From positions 248,001 through 312,000 of the forward strand of contig NZ_JAJNCX010000002.1 in assembly GCF_021026315.1 (NCBI RefSeq): 64,000 bases of DNA. Direction: 5' to 3'. Positions 26,147-34,948 of the stretch are shown in pieces; positions within the stretch are counted from its first letter, which is position 1; the number at the start of each line of letters is the position of its first letter. This DNA is from Rhizobium sp. C4. GTDB taxonomy: Bacteria > Pseudomonadota > Alphaproteobacteria > Rhizobiales > Rhizobiaceae. The position numbers and the translations under genes were made by a program. The notes under the pieces are model-generated. The model was not told the DNA's origin. It ran no database searches and saw nothing but the letters and a program-made list of their open reading frames with translations.

Positions 26147-27268
26147 ATGCTGAAGAAAGTCGCGCTTTTCGCCATTGCCGCAGCCCTGCCGCTGGCAATC
26201 GCCCAGGGACCCGTCGAAGCCAAGGAGCTCTCGCAGATGAGCTGGGACGAGATCGTCGCCCAGGCCAAGAAGGAGGGCGATATCACCTGGTTCCAGTGGT
26301 ACTATCAGGACCGCTTCCGCGAAGACATCAAGGCCTTCGAGGCCGAGTATGGCATCAAGGTCACCATTTCGAACGGGGATTACAAGGCCAACCAGGACAA
26401 GCTGCTGGCTGAAAAGTCGCGCCCCGAGGGCGATATCGACGTCATGTCGCTCGGCGGCTCGGCGCTGAATACGTTCAAGCCGGAAGAGGTCTTCTTTGGC
26501 CCTCTGAAGCCGCTGCTGCCGGAAGGGAGCAAGCTGCGCTATTCGATCGAAGGCGTCGACAACAAGGGCTATGCGCCTGCCTTCTGGGGCAACCAGACGG
26601 GTATCGCCTATAACTCGGCACGCATTTCCGAGGCCGAGCTTCCCCACACGCTCGACGATTTTGTCGCCTTCATGAAGAAGAACCCCGGCGAATTCGGCTT
26701 CAATACCGAGAATGGCGGTTCCGGTCCTGCCTTCATCGAGTCCGTCGCGCGCAACGTCGCCAAGGACGTCAACTATGACGACGGCAAGACCACGCCGGAA
26801 AAACTCTCGAAGCTTGCCCCCGTCTGGGACTGGTTCAAGGCCAATCAGGCCAGCTATGTCATCACCGCATCCAACGCCGACAGCGTGACGCGCATCAACA
26901 GCGGCGAGTTCAAGCTGGTGGCATCCTGGGAAGACCTCATTGCCAGCCTGCAGCGCAAGGGTGAAGTTTCCAAGGACATCAAGCTCTATGTTCCGGATTT
27001 CGGCATGCCGGGCGGCGGCAATGTTCTCGCCATTCCTGCCAATTCCAAGCACAAGGCCGGAGCTCTCGTGCTCATCAACTGGCTGACCAGCGCCAAGATA
27101 CAGACGCAGTTCGCGAAGACCTACGGGATTGCGCCGCAAAATCCGGATGCCGACTCCTCCGTTGGCCTTGTTCCGGCATCGCAGCGCAAGTTCTCGACCG
27201 TCTGGGCTGCCAAGCCCTTCGGCGACGACATCAAGAAGACCTTCATCAGCAAGGTTACGCTCAACTGA
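26147..27268 (+). CDS. ABC transporter periplasmic substrate-binding protein, family 1/PotD-like
   Basis: The protein has 373 residues, starting at the ATG at 26147 with AAAGGA before it; the same frame runs open far upstream across the permease genes but that is a shadow. The signal peptide is MLKKVALFAIAAALPLAIAQ followed by GPVEA, mature from KELSQMSW. Family segments are ITWFQWYYQDRFREDIKAFE, DVMSLGGSALNTF, GYAPAFWGNQTGIAYNSARI and VLAIPANSKHKAGALVLINW. It captures the solute for the transporter encoded just upstream. The GDPD gene following it suggests a phosphodiester such as a glycerophosphodiester, which is an inference. Confidence 0.92.
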   Translation: MLKKVALFAIAAALPLAIAQGPVEAKELSQMSWDEIVAQAKKEGDITWFQWYYQDRFREDIKAFEAEYGIKVTISNGDYKANQDKLLAEKSRPEGDIDVMSLGGSALNTFKPEEVFFGPLKPLLPEGSKLRYSIEGVDNKGYAPAFWGNQTGIAYNSARISEAELPHTLDDFVAFMKKNPGEFGFNTENGGSGPAFIESVARNVAKDVNYDDGKTTPEKLSKLAPVWDWFKANQASYVITASNADSVTRINSGEFKLVASWEDLIASLQRKGEVSKDIKLYVPDFGMPGGGNVLAIPANSKHKAGALVLINWLTSAKIQTQFAKTYGIAPQNPDADSSVGLVPASQRKFSTVWAAKPFGDDIKKTFISKVTLN

Positions 27269-27294
27269 TCACCTCCTGAGCTGAACAACTGTTG

Positions 27295-27317
27295 CCGTGG
27301 CGCCGGGTGCGCCACGG
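27295..27317. terminator. intercistronic hairpin
   Basis: Perfect 9-bp arms CCGTGGCGC and GCGCCACGG with loop CGGGT lie 26 bp after the binding-protein stop, followed by a pyrimidine-rich stretch. It may end part of the transcripts or protect the 3' end of the upstream message, lowering expression of the downstream phosphodiesterase. Confidence 0.55.
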
Positions 27318-27355
27318 TTCTTGCCCCTTTATTCCCCCATCGAAAGACCGCATCC

Positions 27356-28126
27356 ATGCCCTTCGCAGATCCGAGACCCCTGTCCACCCGGGAACGCCGC
27401 AACGCCGTCGTTCCCGATGCACTGATCGCGCATCGCGGCGCGCCGCTTCTGGCGCCCGAAAACACCTTGCCCGCCATGCGCGCCGCTGCCGAAAAGGGCG
27501 CGCGCTGGGTTGAGGTCGATGTCAAGCTGACGCGCGACATGAAGCCCGTGATCATCCACGACGACCGCCTCGACCGCACGACGAACGGCACGGGCTTTGT
27601 CGGCAACACGCTGTTCGAAGACATCCGGGCGCTCGACGCAGGCGCAAAATTCCACCCCGACTTTTCTGGCACGCGCGTGCCGACGCTGGAAGAACTGGTG
27701 GAAACCGTTCTCGAACTCGACCTCGGCCTGCAGCTTGAGCTGAAGCCGACCGCCGGCGACGATGTCGAAACGGCGGAAATCGCGCTGGCGGCAATGAAGA
27801 CGCTCTGGCCTGCCAATCGCGGCAAGCTCTTCTTCACCAGCTTTTCAATCCGCTCTGTCCATGCCGCCGCGCGCCTGATGCCCGACGTGCCGCGCGCCTA
27901 TGCCGTGGTTTCGCCGCCGCGCGACCCCAAGGCGTTGCTTGATGAAACGAAATGCCAGGTCCTTCATGTGCAGCACGAGTTCATGCCCGAGGACGCGCTC
28001 AAGCGGCTTGCCGATAGCGGCATCGAATATGCCGTTGCCACGATCAATGACCGCGAAACCGCCGAACGCTTCTTCGCGGCGGGCGCGCAGACAGTTCTGT
28101 CGGACCTGCCGGACCTGTTGTCGTAA
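27356..28126 (+). CDS. glycerophosphodiester phosphodiesterase family protein
   Basis: The protein has 256 residues. GDPD active-site residues are all present: His26-Arg27 (IAHRGAPLLAPENT), Glu53 and Asp55 (WVEVDVKLTRD) and His68 (VIIHDDRLDRTTNGTG). The fold continues with LQLELKP and the C-terminal VLSDLPDLL. No signal peptide, so it acts in the cytoplasm, hydrolysing glycerophosphodiesters to glycerol-3-phosphate and an alcohol. As the last gene after a complete ABC importer it probably processes the imported solute. The ribosome-binding site is weak. Confidence 0.93.
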   Translation: MPFADPRPLSTRERRNAVVPDALIAHRGAPLLAPENTLPAMRAAAEKGARWVEVDVKLTRDMKPVIIHDDRLDRTTNGTGFVGNTLFEDIRALDAGAKFHPDFSGTRVPTLEELVETVLELDLGLQLELKPTAGDDVETAEIALAAMKTLWPANRGKLFFTSFSIRSVHAAARLMPDVPRAYAVVSPPRDPKALLDETKCQVLHVQHEFMPEDALKRLADSGIEYAVATINDRETAERFFAAGAQTVLSDLPDLLS

Positions 28127-28549
28127 GCTCAACGGCACCGAGGCCAAACCACAGTGCCAGCAGCGTTTGCCGGCACTTGTTCAAACGCGAAAGCGATGAT
28201 CTTGCGTCGTTCCCCCTGTTCAAACGCGGCGCTGCTCTCAAGTCGCAAACGCTCAGGGCGAGATCGCAATCCAAAATTGGAGCGCGCGAATTTCTGTCGC
28301 GCGTGCTTTGCACCGAAGCTTGCTGCCATCCATCCGTGCCGATATCGGGGGCCACAGGAATTTCGGCGCGAAACGATTCCTGTCATCGCAATTATCCGCT
28401 AACATATCAGGCGATCCTTGGGTCCGTCGGATTCGGTGATCACGCCTTCCTTTCGTGTTTCAGCCTGTTGCCGCAAATTTGACGATCATTTTCTGCACGG
28501 CAGGCTTTGAAAAACACGGCCCGATATCTTGAAGAACAGTCCGGAAAAC
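28127..28549. other. 423-bp non-coding region before the bicupin gene
   Basis: No credible gene is seen. It holds a 12-bp direct repeat TGTTCAAACGCG at 28178-28189 and 28217-28228 (39 bp apart) and an inverted repeat CGCGCGA/TCGCGCG around 28286-28306. These may belong to the promoter of the gene at 28550, but no consensus is recognised. Confidence 0.5.
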
Positions 28550-29371
28550 ATGAGCCAGAATCAGTATTTCACCGCCTATGGTGGCCTGCCCCCGCAAACG
28601 CAATTGTTGTCCGGCAAGGCGGTTTTCAAAACCGCCTATGCTGTCATCCCCAAGGGGGTGATGAGCGATATCGTCACGAGCCTGCTTCCGCACTGGGAAA
28701 AGACCCGCGCGTGGATCATCGCGAGACCGATGACCGGCTTTTCCGAAACCTTCTCGCAATATGTGATGGAGGTCGCAGCCGGTGGTGGGAGCTCAAGACC
28801 CGAGCCCGACCCTAGGGCGCAGGGCGCAATCTTTGTGGTTGAAGGGGCTTTTACGATCACGCTCGATGGTGTCGAGCATGCTCTGCGGGCCGGCTCCTTT
28901 GCTTTCATTCCTGCCGGTTCGGCCTGGTCCGTTCACAACAACAGCGATGCCCTCGCGCGGTTTCACTGGGTCAGGAAAGCCTTCCAGCCCGTGGAAGGCC
29001 TCGAACCGCCACCGGCGATCTTCACCCATGAAGACGAACACGAGATCGCCATGATGCCGGATACCGGCGGGGCATGGGGAACCACGCGCTTCATCGATCC
29101 CAACGATATCCGCTATGACTTTCACCTCAACATCGTCACCTTTCAGCCGGGCGGCATCATTCCCTTCATGGAAACCCATGTGATGGAGCATGGGCTCTAT
29201 GTGCTGGAGGGCAAGGCCGTCTACCGCCTGAACGACGACTGGGTCGAGGTCGAGGCTGGTGACTTCATGTGGCTGCGCGCCTTCTGCCCGCAGGCTTGCT
29301 ATGCAGGCGGGCCGGGACGCTTCCGCTATCTGCTCTACAAGGATGTCAACCGTCACGCCCGCCTCTGGTAG
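28550..29371 (+). CDS. allE: (S)-ureidoglycine aminohydrolase-type bicupin
   Basis: The protein has 273 residues from the ATG at 28550 (GGAA before it). Two cupin domains lie at about 60-140 and 190-270. The second carries the metal ligands of this enzyme: Glu208, His210 and His214 in FMETHVMEHGLYVLEGKAVY, and Gln248 in FCPQACYAGGPG; the surrounding block closely resembles E. coli AllE (YlbA). The enzyme releases ammonia from (S)-ureidoglycine, giving (S)-ureidoglycolate in purine and allantoin breakdown. No other allantoin gene is in the window, so it stands alone here. Confidence 0.88.
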   Translation: MSQNQYFTAYGGLPPQTQLLSGKAVFKTAYAVIPKGVMSDIVTSLLPHWEKTRAWIIARPMTGFSETFSQYVMEVAAGGGSSRPEPDPRAQGAIFVVEGAFTITLDGVEHALRAGSFAFIPAGSAWSVHNNSDALARFHWVRKAFQPVEGLEPPPAIFTHEDEHEIAMMPDTGGAWGTTRFIDPNDIRYDFHLNIVTFQPGGIIPFMETHVMEHGLYVLEGKAVYRLNDDWVEVEAGDFMWLRAFCPQACYAGGPGRFRYLLYKDVNRHARLW

Positions 29372-29385
29372 GTCGGGCTCTGCAC

Positions 29386-29411
29386 GAAAGGCTGAAGAAG
29401 AGCGGCCTTTC
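29386..29411. terminator. hairpin after the bicupin gene
   Basis: Arms GAAAGGC and GCCTTTC (7 bp) with a 12-base loop start 14 bp after the bicupin stop and run into TTTGCGG; a weak intrinsic terminator. Confidence 0.45.
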
Positions 29412-29567
29412 TTTGCGGTATTGAGTATCAACCTGCCGACGCGACGGGCGATCCCATCTGATGCTTGGGTCGATTGTTGACCGCGAGCCTATGGTGCAGC
29501 GCTCTGGGAAAATCTCCTCGCTCAGACGCTGGCCAAGCCACAATAATGGACAGTATCCGTTACACCG

Positions 29568-30473
29568 TCACGGCCAGTTGAAGTATTCCGCGTTCACGGC
29601 GCGCGTCACGCGGCTTTCCGGCCCCGTCGCGCGTCGTCTGTATTCGTGCGGCGATATGCCGGTCACGCGCTTGTAGGCGTGGCTGAAATAGGTCTGGTCG
29701 GGAAAGCCGAGCTGCCCGGCAATCTCCTGAATGGAACTCGCCGAGCGCTCCAGCCGAAGGTTCGCCTCCTGCATGATGCGCTGCTGGATCAGTGCCTTGG
29801 GGGTCCGCTCCAGGGTGCGGGTGCAGATGGCGTGCAGCCGATCGTGGCTGAGACCGAGCGCTTTGGCATAGAAGCCGATGGAACGGCGCTCGCGGAAATG
29901 CAGTTCGACCAGTTGGCGGAAGCGCTGCAGGATGGCGACGTCGAGGCCGTGCCCGGTCGCCGCCGGTTTCTCCCAATCTCCTGTCCGCCACAGCGTCATC
30001 ATCAATAGCCGGGCATAGCCTGCGATGGCCATATCCGATCCGCGCCCCGGCAGCATCACCTCCTTCAGGAAGCCCCTTGCGAGATGGGTAAGATCGCCGA
30101 ACGTCTCTGCCGAGGCGGCATCAAGGGTGACGATGGCCGGACGCTCGGCAAAGGTTCTCAACAGCACCGACTCGGCCTTGTTGCCGATGGCGTCGATCAG
30201 GAGCTGCGGCGACAGGCCGAGAAGCAGCGCTTCGGCGCCGGGCTCGATCGAGAGCGTCGGCGCGGTTGCGGCCGGAAATGTGAAGGCGGCATGTTCGGAC
30301 AGTTCATGGCTCTCATCGGCGAAGACCGCCGTCGCGCGTCCATCGATCAGGACGAAGAAATGGAAGAACTGCTCATAAGGTGGCCGGGCCGGTTTGATGA
30401 TGCGCCTGAACAGCGTCGAGTTGAATGCCTCGCCGCGAAATTGCTCAACGCCGATTCCGCTCTGACCGGTCAT
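29568..30473 (-). CDS. AraC family transcriptional regulator
   Basis: The protein has 301 residues from the ATG at 30473, with GGAGG seven bases upstream. The N-terminal cupin-like sensor (about 1-180) is not conserved with a named ligand class. The C-terminal DNA-binding domain has two helix-turn-helices: RRSIGFYAKALGLSHDRLHA and SSIQEIAGQLGFPDQTYFSH followed by AYKRVTGISPHEYRR. It is divergent from the aldehyde dehydrogenase/Liv-transporter operon at 30679, so it is the likely activator of that operon in response to an aromatic or related inducer. Confidence 0.92.
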   Translation of the reverse strand: MTGQSGIGVEQFRGEAFNSTLFRRIIKPARPPYEQFFHFFVLIDGRATAVFADESHELSEHAAFTFPAATAPTLSIEPGAEALLLGLSPQLLIDAIGNKAESVLLRTFAERPAIVTLDAASAETFGDLTHLARGFLKEVMLPGRGSDMAIAGYARLLMMTLWRTGDWEKPAATGHGLDVAILQRFRQLVELHFRERRSIGFYAKALGLSHDRLHAICTRTLERTPKALIQQRIMQEANLRLERSASSIQEIAGQLGFPDQTYFSHAYKRVTGISPHEYRRRATGPESRVTRAVNAEYFNWP

Positions 30474-30678
30474 AAGCACACCTCCGGGTCATAATTATCC
30501 CAGAAAATATCAAATTAATACCAAAAAACAACATTCCTTAAGCTCAAGGCGGCCTCTACAGTCACGGAGCCTTATGGGAGGAGGTTGGTCTGCCTGCAAC
30601 GCGCGTCAACAAGCGCGGCATGCGGACATGCGTTGTACGCCTTTGCGTACGACCGTCTTCCGGGCTGGGAGACTGGCG
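30474..30678. promoter_or_regulatory. divergent control region between araC-type gene and the ALDH/ABC operon
   Basis: The first 70 bp are A+T-rich, suited to promoters. A very strong ribosome-binding sequence, GGGAGGAGG (30576-30584), stands 95 bp before the ALDH start without an obvious start codon at proper distance. A hairpin GTACGC-CTTT-GCGTAC (30635-30650) lies between it and the gene. The leader may act in control, but no known element is recognised. Confidence 0.4.
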
Positions 30679-32130
30679 ATGTTTGATGCGAAGCTGCTGA
30701 TCAATGCCAAGGACGTCGAGGCGACGGGTTCCGCCGTGTTCGAGCGCCGTAGCCCCATCTCAGACAACGTTGTCACTGTTGCCTCCGCCGCAACCGTTGC
30801 AGACGCCCGTCATGCGGCCAATGTCGCCGCATCCGCCTTCCCGGCATGGTCGCAGGCAAGTCCCGCCTATCGCCGCGACATTCTGATGAAGGCCGCGGAC
30901 ATGCTCCTCGAGATGCAGCCGGAATTCCAGGACGCCATGTATGAGGAAATCGGCGCTACCCGCGCATGGATCGATTTCAATGTGGCGGTCGCACAGAACA
31001 TCCTGATCGAGGCCGCGTCGATGACGACGGCAGTGACGGGCGAGGTGGTGCCGGCCTCGAAGCCGGGTTCGTTTTCCATGGCCTACAGGCAGCCGGCAGG
31101 GGTCTGTCTCGGCATCGCGCCGTGGAACGCGCCGCTCATCCTCGGTATCCGCGCGATCGCGATGCCGCTCGCCTGCGGCAATACGGTCCTCCTGAAGGCC
31201 TCGGAGCTTTGCCCGCGCACCCATCGGCTGATCGGCGAGGTCCTGCACCGGGCGGGCCTCCCTGCCGGTGTCCTCAACGTTATCCTGAACGCACCGGCCG
31301 AAGCGGAGCGGATCGTCCATGCCCTCATAGAGCATCCCGCCGTCCGTCGGATCAACTTCACAGGTTCGACACGCGTTGGCCGCCAGATCGCCGAAAAGGC
31401 GGCGCGGCATCTGAAGCGCTGCCTGCTGGAACTCGGCGGCAAGGCGCCGCTGATCGTGCTCGACGACGCCGATATCGACGAGGCGGTGAAGGCCGCCGCG
31501 TTCGGTGCCTTCATGAACCAGGGCCAAATCTGCATGTCGACCGAGCGGATCATCCTTCATGAGGCCATCGCGGACAGCTTTGTCGATAAATTCGTCAGGC
31601 ATGCGCGCCAGATCATTGCTGGTGATACGCGCAGCCAGCAGTTTCGACTGGGTCCTGTCATCAACGAGTTCGCGGCGGCCCGCATCCGGGCTCTGATCAG
31701 CGACGCGGTGGGGAAGGGGGCGGATGTGATGTGCGGTGGCGACATGCATGGCAACTTCCTCGATGCGACCGTGCTGGACCGGGTGACACCCGCCATGCGG
31801 ATTTACGAGGAGGAATCCTTCGGCCCGATCGTCGGCCTCCTGCGTGCCGGCTCGGACGACGAGGCCGTCACCATCGCCAACGCTTCCGAATACGGCCTGT
31901 CATCGGCCATTTTCAGCCGCGATGTGGGGCGCGCATTGTCACTTGCCAAGCGTATCGAGAGCGGCATCTGCCACATCAACGGCGCGACCGTCGCCGATGA
32001 GCCGCAAATGCCGTTCGGGGGCGTCAAGGCCTCCGGCTATGGCCGGTTCGGCGGCGTCTCCGCGCTGGACGAATTTACCGAACTTCGCTGGATCTCAATC
32101 GAAACGGGGCCATCCGCCTATCCGATCTGA
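30679..32130 (+). CDS. NAD(P)+-dependent aldehyde dehydrogenase, salicylaldehyde/vanillin dehydrogenase type
   Basis: The protein has 483 residues from the ATG at 30679 (GGGAG upstream). Catalytic Cys285 lies in NQGQICMSTER, general base Glu251 in LLELGGKAPL and Asn150 in APWNAP; GSTRVGR is the cofactor loop. The sequence resembles aromatic aldehyde dehydrogenases. It is paralogous to the dehydrogenase at 37692, which closes the same operon, sharing long stretches such as CLGIAPWNAP and GGVKASGYGRFGG. Likely role: oxidation of an aromatic aldehyde to the acid. First gene of the operon. Confidence 0.93.
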   Translation: MFDAKLLINAKDVEATGSAVFERRSPISDNVVTVASAATVADARHAANVAASAFPAWSQASPAYRRDILMKAADMLLEMQPEFQDAMYEEIGATRAWIDFNVAVAQNILIEAASMTTAVTGEVVPASKPGSFSMAYRQPAGVCLGIAPWNAPLILGIRAIAMPLACGNTVLLKASELCPRTHRLIGEVLHRAGLPAGVLNVILNAPAEAERIVHALIEHPAVRRINFTGSTRVGRQIAEKAARHLKRCLLELGGKAPLIVLDDADIDEAVKAAAFGAFMNQGQICMSTERIILHEAIADSFVDKFVRHARQIIAGDTRSQQFRLGPVINEFAAARIRALISDAVGKGADVMCGGDMHGNFLDATVLDRVTPAMRIYEEESFGPIVGLLRAGSDDEAVTIANASEYGLSSAIFSRDVGRALSLAKRIESGICHINGATVADEPQMPFGGVKASGYGRFGGVSALDEFTELRWISIETGPSAYPI

Positions 32131-32173
32131 GCCAGGCCATCTGCACCAAGCGTCATCAAACTGGGAGGAAACC

Positions 32174-33466
32174 ATGACGACGAACATCCTGAACATCAGC
32201 CGGCGCGGCTTCGTGTCGGCATCCATTGCCGGCACTGCGGCGCTGGCACTCGGCGGTCGCGGCCTGGCGGCCGATGCCACCAAGCTCAAGGTCGGCTTCA
32301 TCAGCCCCCGCACCGGCCCGCTTGCCGGCTTCGGCCAGACCGACGGCTATGTGCTTGAAAAGGTGCGCGAGACGCTTGCCAAGGGCGTGACGCTCGGCGG
32401 CAAGGCCTTTGCGGTGGAGATTCTCGACCGCGACACGCAGTCCGATCCGTCGCGCGCCGGTCAGCTCGCCAAGGATCTCATCAACAATGACGGCATCGAC
32501 ATGATGCTGGTCATCTCGACGCCGGAAGTCATCAACCCGGTCTCCGACGCCTGCGAGGCCGCCGGCGTTCCCTGCCTGTCGACGGTCATGCCGTGGGAGG
32601 CCTGGTATTTCGGACGCGGCGCCAAGCCCGGCCAGCCTTCGCCCTTCAAGTGGACCTACCACTTCGGCTTCGGCGTCGACGAGTTCTACAAGACCTACGT
32701 CTCGCAGTGGTCGCTGATCGAGACCAACAAGAAGGTCGGCGTCATGTATCCGAACGACGCCGACGGCAACGCGATCCGCGCGGCACTGGCGCCGAAGCTT
32801 GCCGCAGCCGGCTTCACCATCATCGATCCAGGCCCGTATGAGGACGGCACGACCGACTATTCCTCGCAGATCGCGCTGTTCAAGAAGGAGAAGGTCGAGA
32901 TCTTCAACACCTTCCCGATCCCGCCGGACTTCGCCGCCTTCTGGCGTCAGGCCGCGCAGCAGGGCCTGCACAAGCAGGTAAAGATCGTCCAGGTCGCCAA
33001 GACCGGTCTCTTCCCGTCCGATGTCGAAGCCCTCGGCGCGCTTGGCAACAAGATCGCGGGTGCCTGCTACTGGCATAAGGCCTTCCCCTACAAGTCGCCC
33101 CTGACGGGCCTGAGCGGCACCGATCTCGCCGATGGTTACGAAGCCAAGACCGGCAAGGAATGGACGCAGCAGCTCGGCGCCACCATGTCGCTCTTCGATG
33201 CCGGCTTTGCGGCGCTGAACAAGGCAAGTGACGCCAAGGACAAGGCCTCCGTCGCCAAGTCGCTGGCTGGCCTCAACACCGAGACGATGATCGGCAAGGT
33301 GGATTTCACCAGCGGTCCGTTCCCGAACGTCTCGCCGGGTCCGATCATCGGCGGCCAGTGGGTGAAGTCGCAGAACACGAAGTTCAAGTACGACTTCGTG
33401 ATCACCGAAAACGCGACCGACAAGAACGTGCCGATCGCAGCCAAGCTGCAGCCGTATAACGGTTAA
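32174..33466 (+). CDS. ABC transporter substrate-binding protein, branched-chain amino acid (Liv) class
   Basis: The protein has 430 residues with GGGAGG upstream of the ATG at 32174. SRRGFVSASIAGTAALALGG at about residues 9-28 is a Tat-type signal, unusual among such proteins but common in Liv-class aromatic binders. The mature protein starts with KLKVGFISPRTGPLAGFGQT, the Peripla_BP_6 opening. The protein should bind the solute in the periplasm for the LivHMGF-type transporter that follows. Context with aldehyde and alcohol dehydrogenases points to an aromatic compound, not an amino acid. Confidence 0.93.
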   Translation: MTTNILNISRRGFVSASIAGTAALALGGRGLAADATKLKVGFISPRTGPLAGFGQTDGYVLEKVRETLAKGVTLGGKAFAVEILDRDTQSDPSRAGQLAKDLINNDGIDMMLVISTPEVINPVSDACEAAGVPCLSTVMPWEAWYFGRGAKPGQPSPFKWTYHFGFGVDEFYKTYVSQWSLIETNKKVGVMYPNDADGNAIRAALAPKLAAAGFTIIDPGPYEDGTTDYSSQIALFKKEKVEIFNTFPIPPDFAAFWRQAAQQGLHKQVKIVQVAKTGLFPSDVEALGALGNKIAGACYWHKAFPYKSPLTGLSGTDLADGYEAKTGKEWTQQLGATMSLFDAGFAALNKASDAKDKASVAKSLAGLNTETMIGKVDFTSGPFPNVSPGPIIGGQWVKSQNTKFKYDFVITENATDKNVPIAAKLQPYNG

Positions 33467-33482
33467 GGAGCGGGACAGGGCG

Positions 33483-34223
33483 ATGGCAGAGACGACGGGA
33501 CCCATGCTTCTGGAGGCGAAAGGCGTTGCAAAACGCTTCGGCGCGCTCCAGGTGCTGAGCGGTGTCAATTTCACGATGGGGCAGGGCGAAGCGGTCGGCA
33601 TTGTCGGTCCCAACGGGGCCGGCAAGACCACCTTCCTCAGCGTGCTGTCCGGCGCGCATGCGGCAAGCGAAGGCCGCATCGTCTTCTTCGGGAAGGACAT
33701 TACCGCAACACCCGCCATGCAACGCTGCCATATGGGGCTGGTGCGCACGCACCAGATCCCCAGACCCTTCTCGGGCCTGACCGTCTTCGAAAACGTCCAT
33801 GTCGCGGCCGTCCATAACGGTCGCCGCAACACGGAGGCGGCCTATCAGGCGACGCTGGAAGCGCTCGACCTTTGCGGCATGCTTCCCATCGCCAACCGGC
33901 AGGCCGACACGATCGGCCTGCTCGACCGCAAGCGGCTGGAGCTGGCCCGGGCGCTCGCCGCCGACCCGAAGCTTTTGCTGCTCGACGAGATTGGCGGCGG
34001 GCTGACCGAAAGCGAGGCGGAAGAGCTTGTCGAGGCCATTGCGAAACTCTCGGCCCGCGGCATCTCGATCATCTGGATCGAGCATATCGTCCATGTGCTT
34101 CTGAAGATTGCCCGCCGGCTCATCTGCATGGACGCCGGGCGGATCATTGCCGATGGCGATCCGCAGGCGGTGATGAGCCATCCTGAGGTGGTCAAGGCCT
34201 ATCTCGGAGGATCGCCGGAATGA
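33483..34223 (+). CDS. ABC transporter ATP-binding protein, LivG type
   Basis: The protein has 246 residues. Walker A GPNGAGKTT, Walker B LLLLDEIGGGLTESE and H-loop IIWIEHIVHVL are present. The signature region reads LLDRKRLELARAL in place of LSGGQ, a variation seen in LivG-like proteins. It overlaps the next ATPase gene by four bases (ATGA). With its partner it powers the Liv-class importer. Confidence 0.94.
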   Translation: MAETTGPMLLEAKGVAKRFGALQVLSGVNFTMGQGEAVGIVGPNGAGKTTFLSVLSGAHAASEGRIVFFGKDITATPAMQRCHMGLVRTHQIPRPFSGLTVFENVHVAAVHNGRRNTEAAYQATLEALDLCGMLPIANRQADTIGLLDRKRLELARALAADPKLLLLDEIGGGLTESEAEELVEAIAKLSARGISIIWIEHIVHVLLKIARRLICMDAGRIIADGDPQAVMSHPEVVKAYLGGSPE

Positions 34224-34948
34224 CGCTTCTGTCTATCGAAAATCTCGACGTCCGCTACGGACAGTTCAAGGCCGTGCGCTCCGTCAGCCTCAAGGTTGGG
34301 GCAGGCGAGGTCGTGGCGATCATCGGCGCGAACGGCGCGGGCAAGACGACGCTTCTGCGCACGCTTGCCGGCGCGATCCGGCCGGCCGGCGGTCGCATCC
34401 TGTTCAAGGGAGAGGACGTGACGGCGATGTCCGCGTATGAGCGCGTGAAGTCCGGGATGGTTCTGGTTCCGGAAGGTCGTCGGCTCTTTGCCCGCATGAC
34501 GGTCGAGGAAAACCTTGAGCTCGGCGGTCTCGTCAAGCGCGGCGGCGACTGGTCCGTCGAACGCATTTTCTCCATCTTCCCGAACCTCGTGAAACGCCGG
34601 CATGCGAGAACGGGCACGCTGTCGGGTGGTGAACAGCAGGCGACCGCGATCGGCCGCGCGCTGATGACCAATCCGGACGTCGTCTTCTTCGACGAGATTT
34701 CGCTTGGGCTTTCGCCGCTGGTGGTCGATCAGGTCTATGCCTCGCTCGCCGAACTTCTCAAATCCGGGGTCACGGTCGTCCTCGTCGAACAGGACCTGAA
34801 GCGCGCCATGGCCGTGGCCGGTCGAGCGGTCTGCATGCTGGAGGGACAGGTCGTGCTGGACCGGCCGATGCCGGAGACAACCCGCGACGAAATCACCGAG
34901 GCCTATTTCGGTCTCAAACGTGGCCAGAGCCTGGGGGGAGCGCACTGA
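34220..34948 (+). CDS. ABC transporter ATP-binding protein, LivF type
   Basis: The protein has 242 residues. Walker A GANGAGKTT, signature LSGGEQQATAIGRAL, Walker B VVFFDEISLGLSP. It overlaps the preceding livG-type gene by four bases and shares one base (TGATG) with the permease gene after it. This is tight translational coupling, as usual for this transporter class. Confidence 0.94.
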   Translation: MTLLSIENLDVRYGQFKAVRSVSLKVGAGEVVAIIGANGAGKTTLLRTLAGAIRPAGGRILFKGEDVTAMSAYERVKSGMVLVPEGRRLFARMTVEENLELGGLVKRGGDWSVERIFSIFPNLVKRRHARTGTLSGGEQQATAIGRALMTNPDVVFFDEISLGLSPLVVDQVYASLAELLKSGVTVVLVEQDLKRAMAVAGRAVCMLEGQVVLDRPMPETTRDEITEAYFGLKRGQSLGGAH

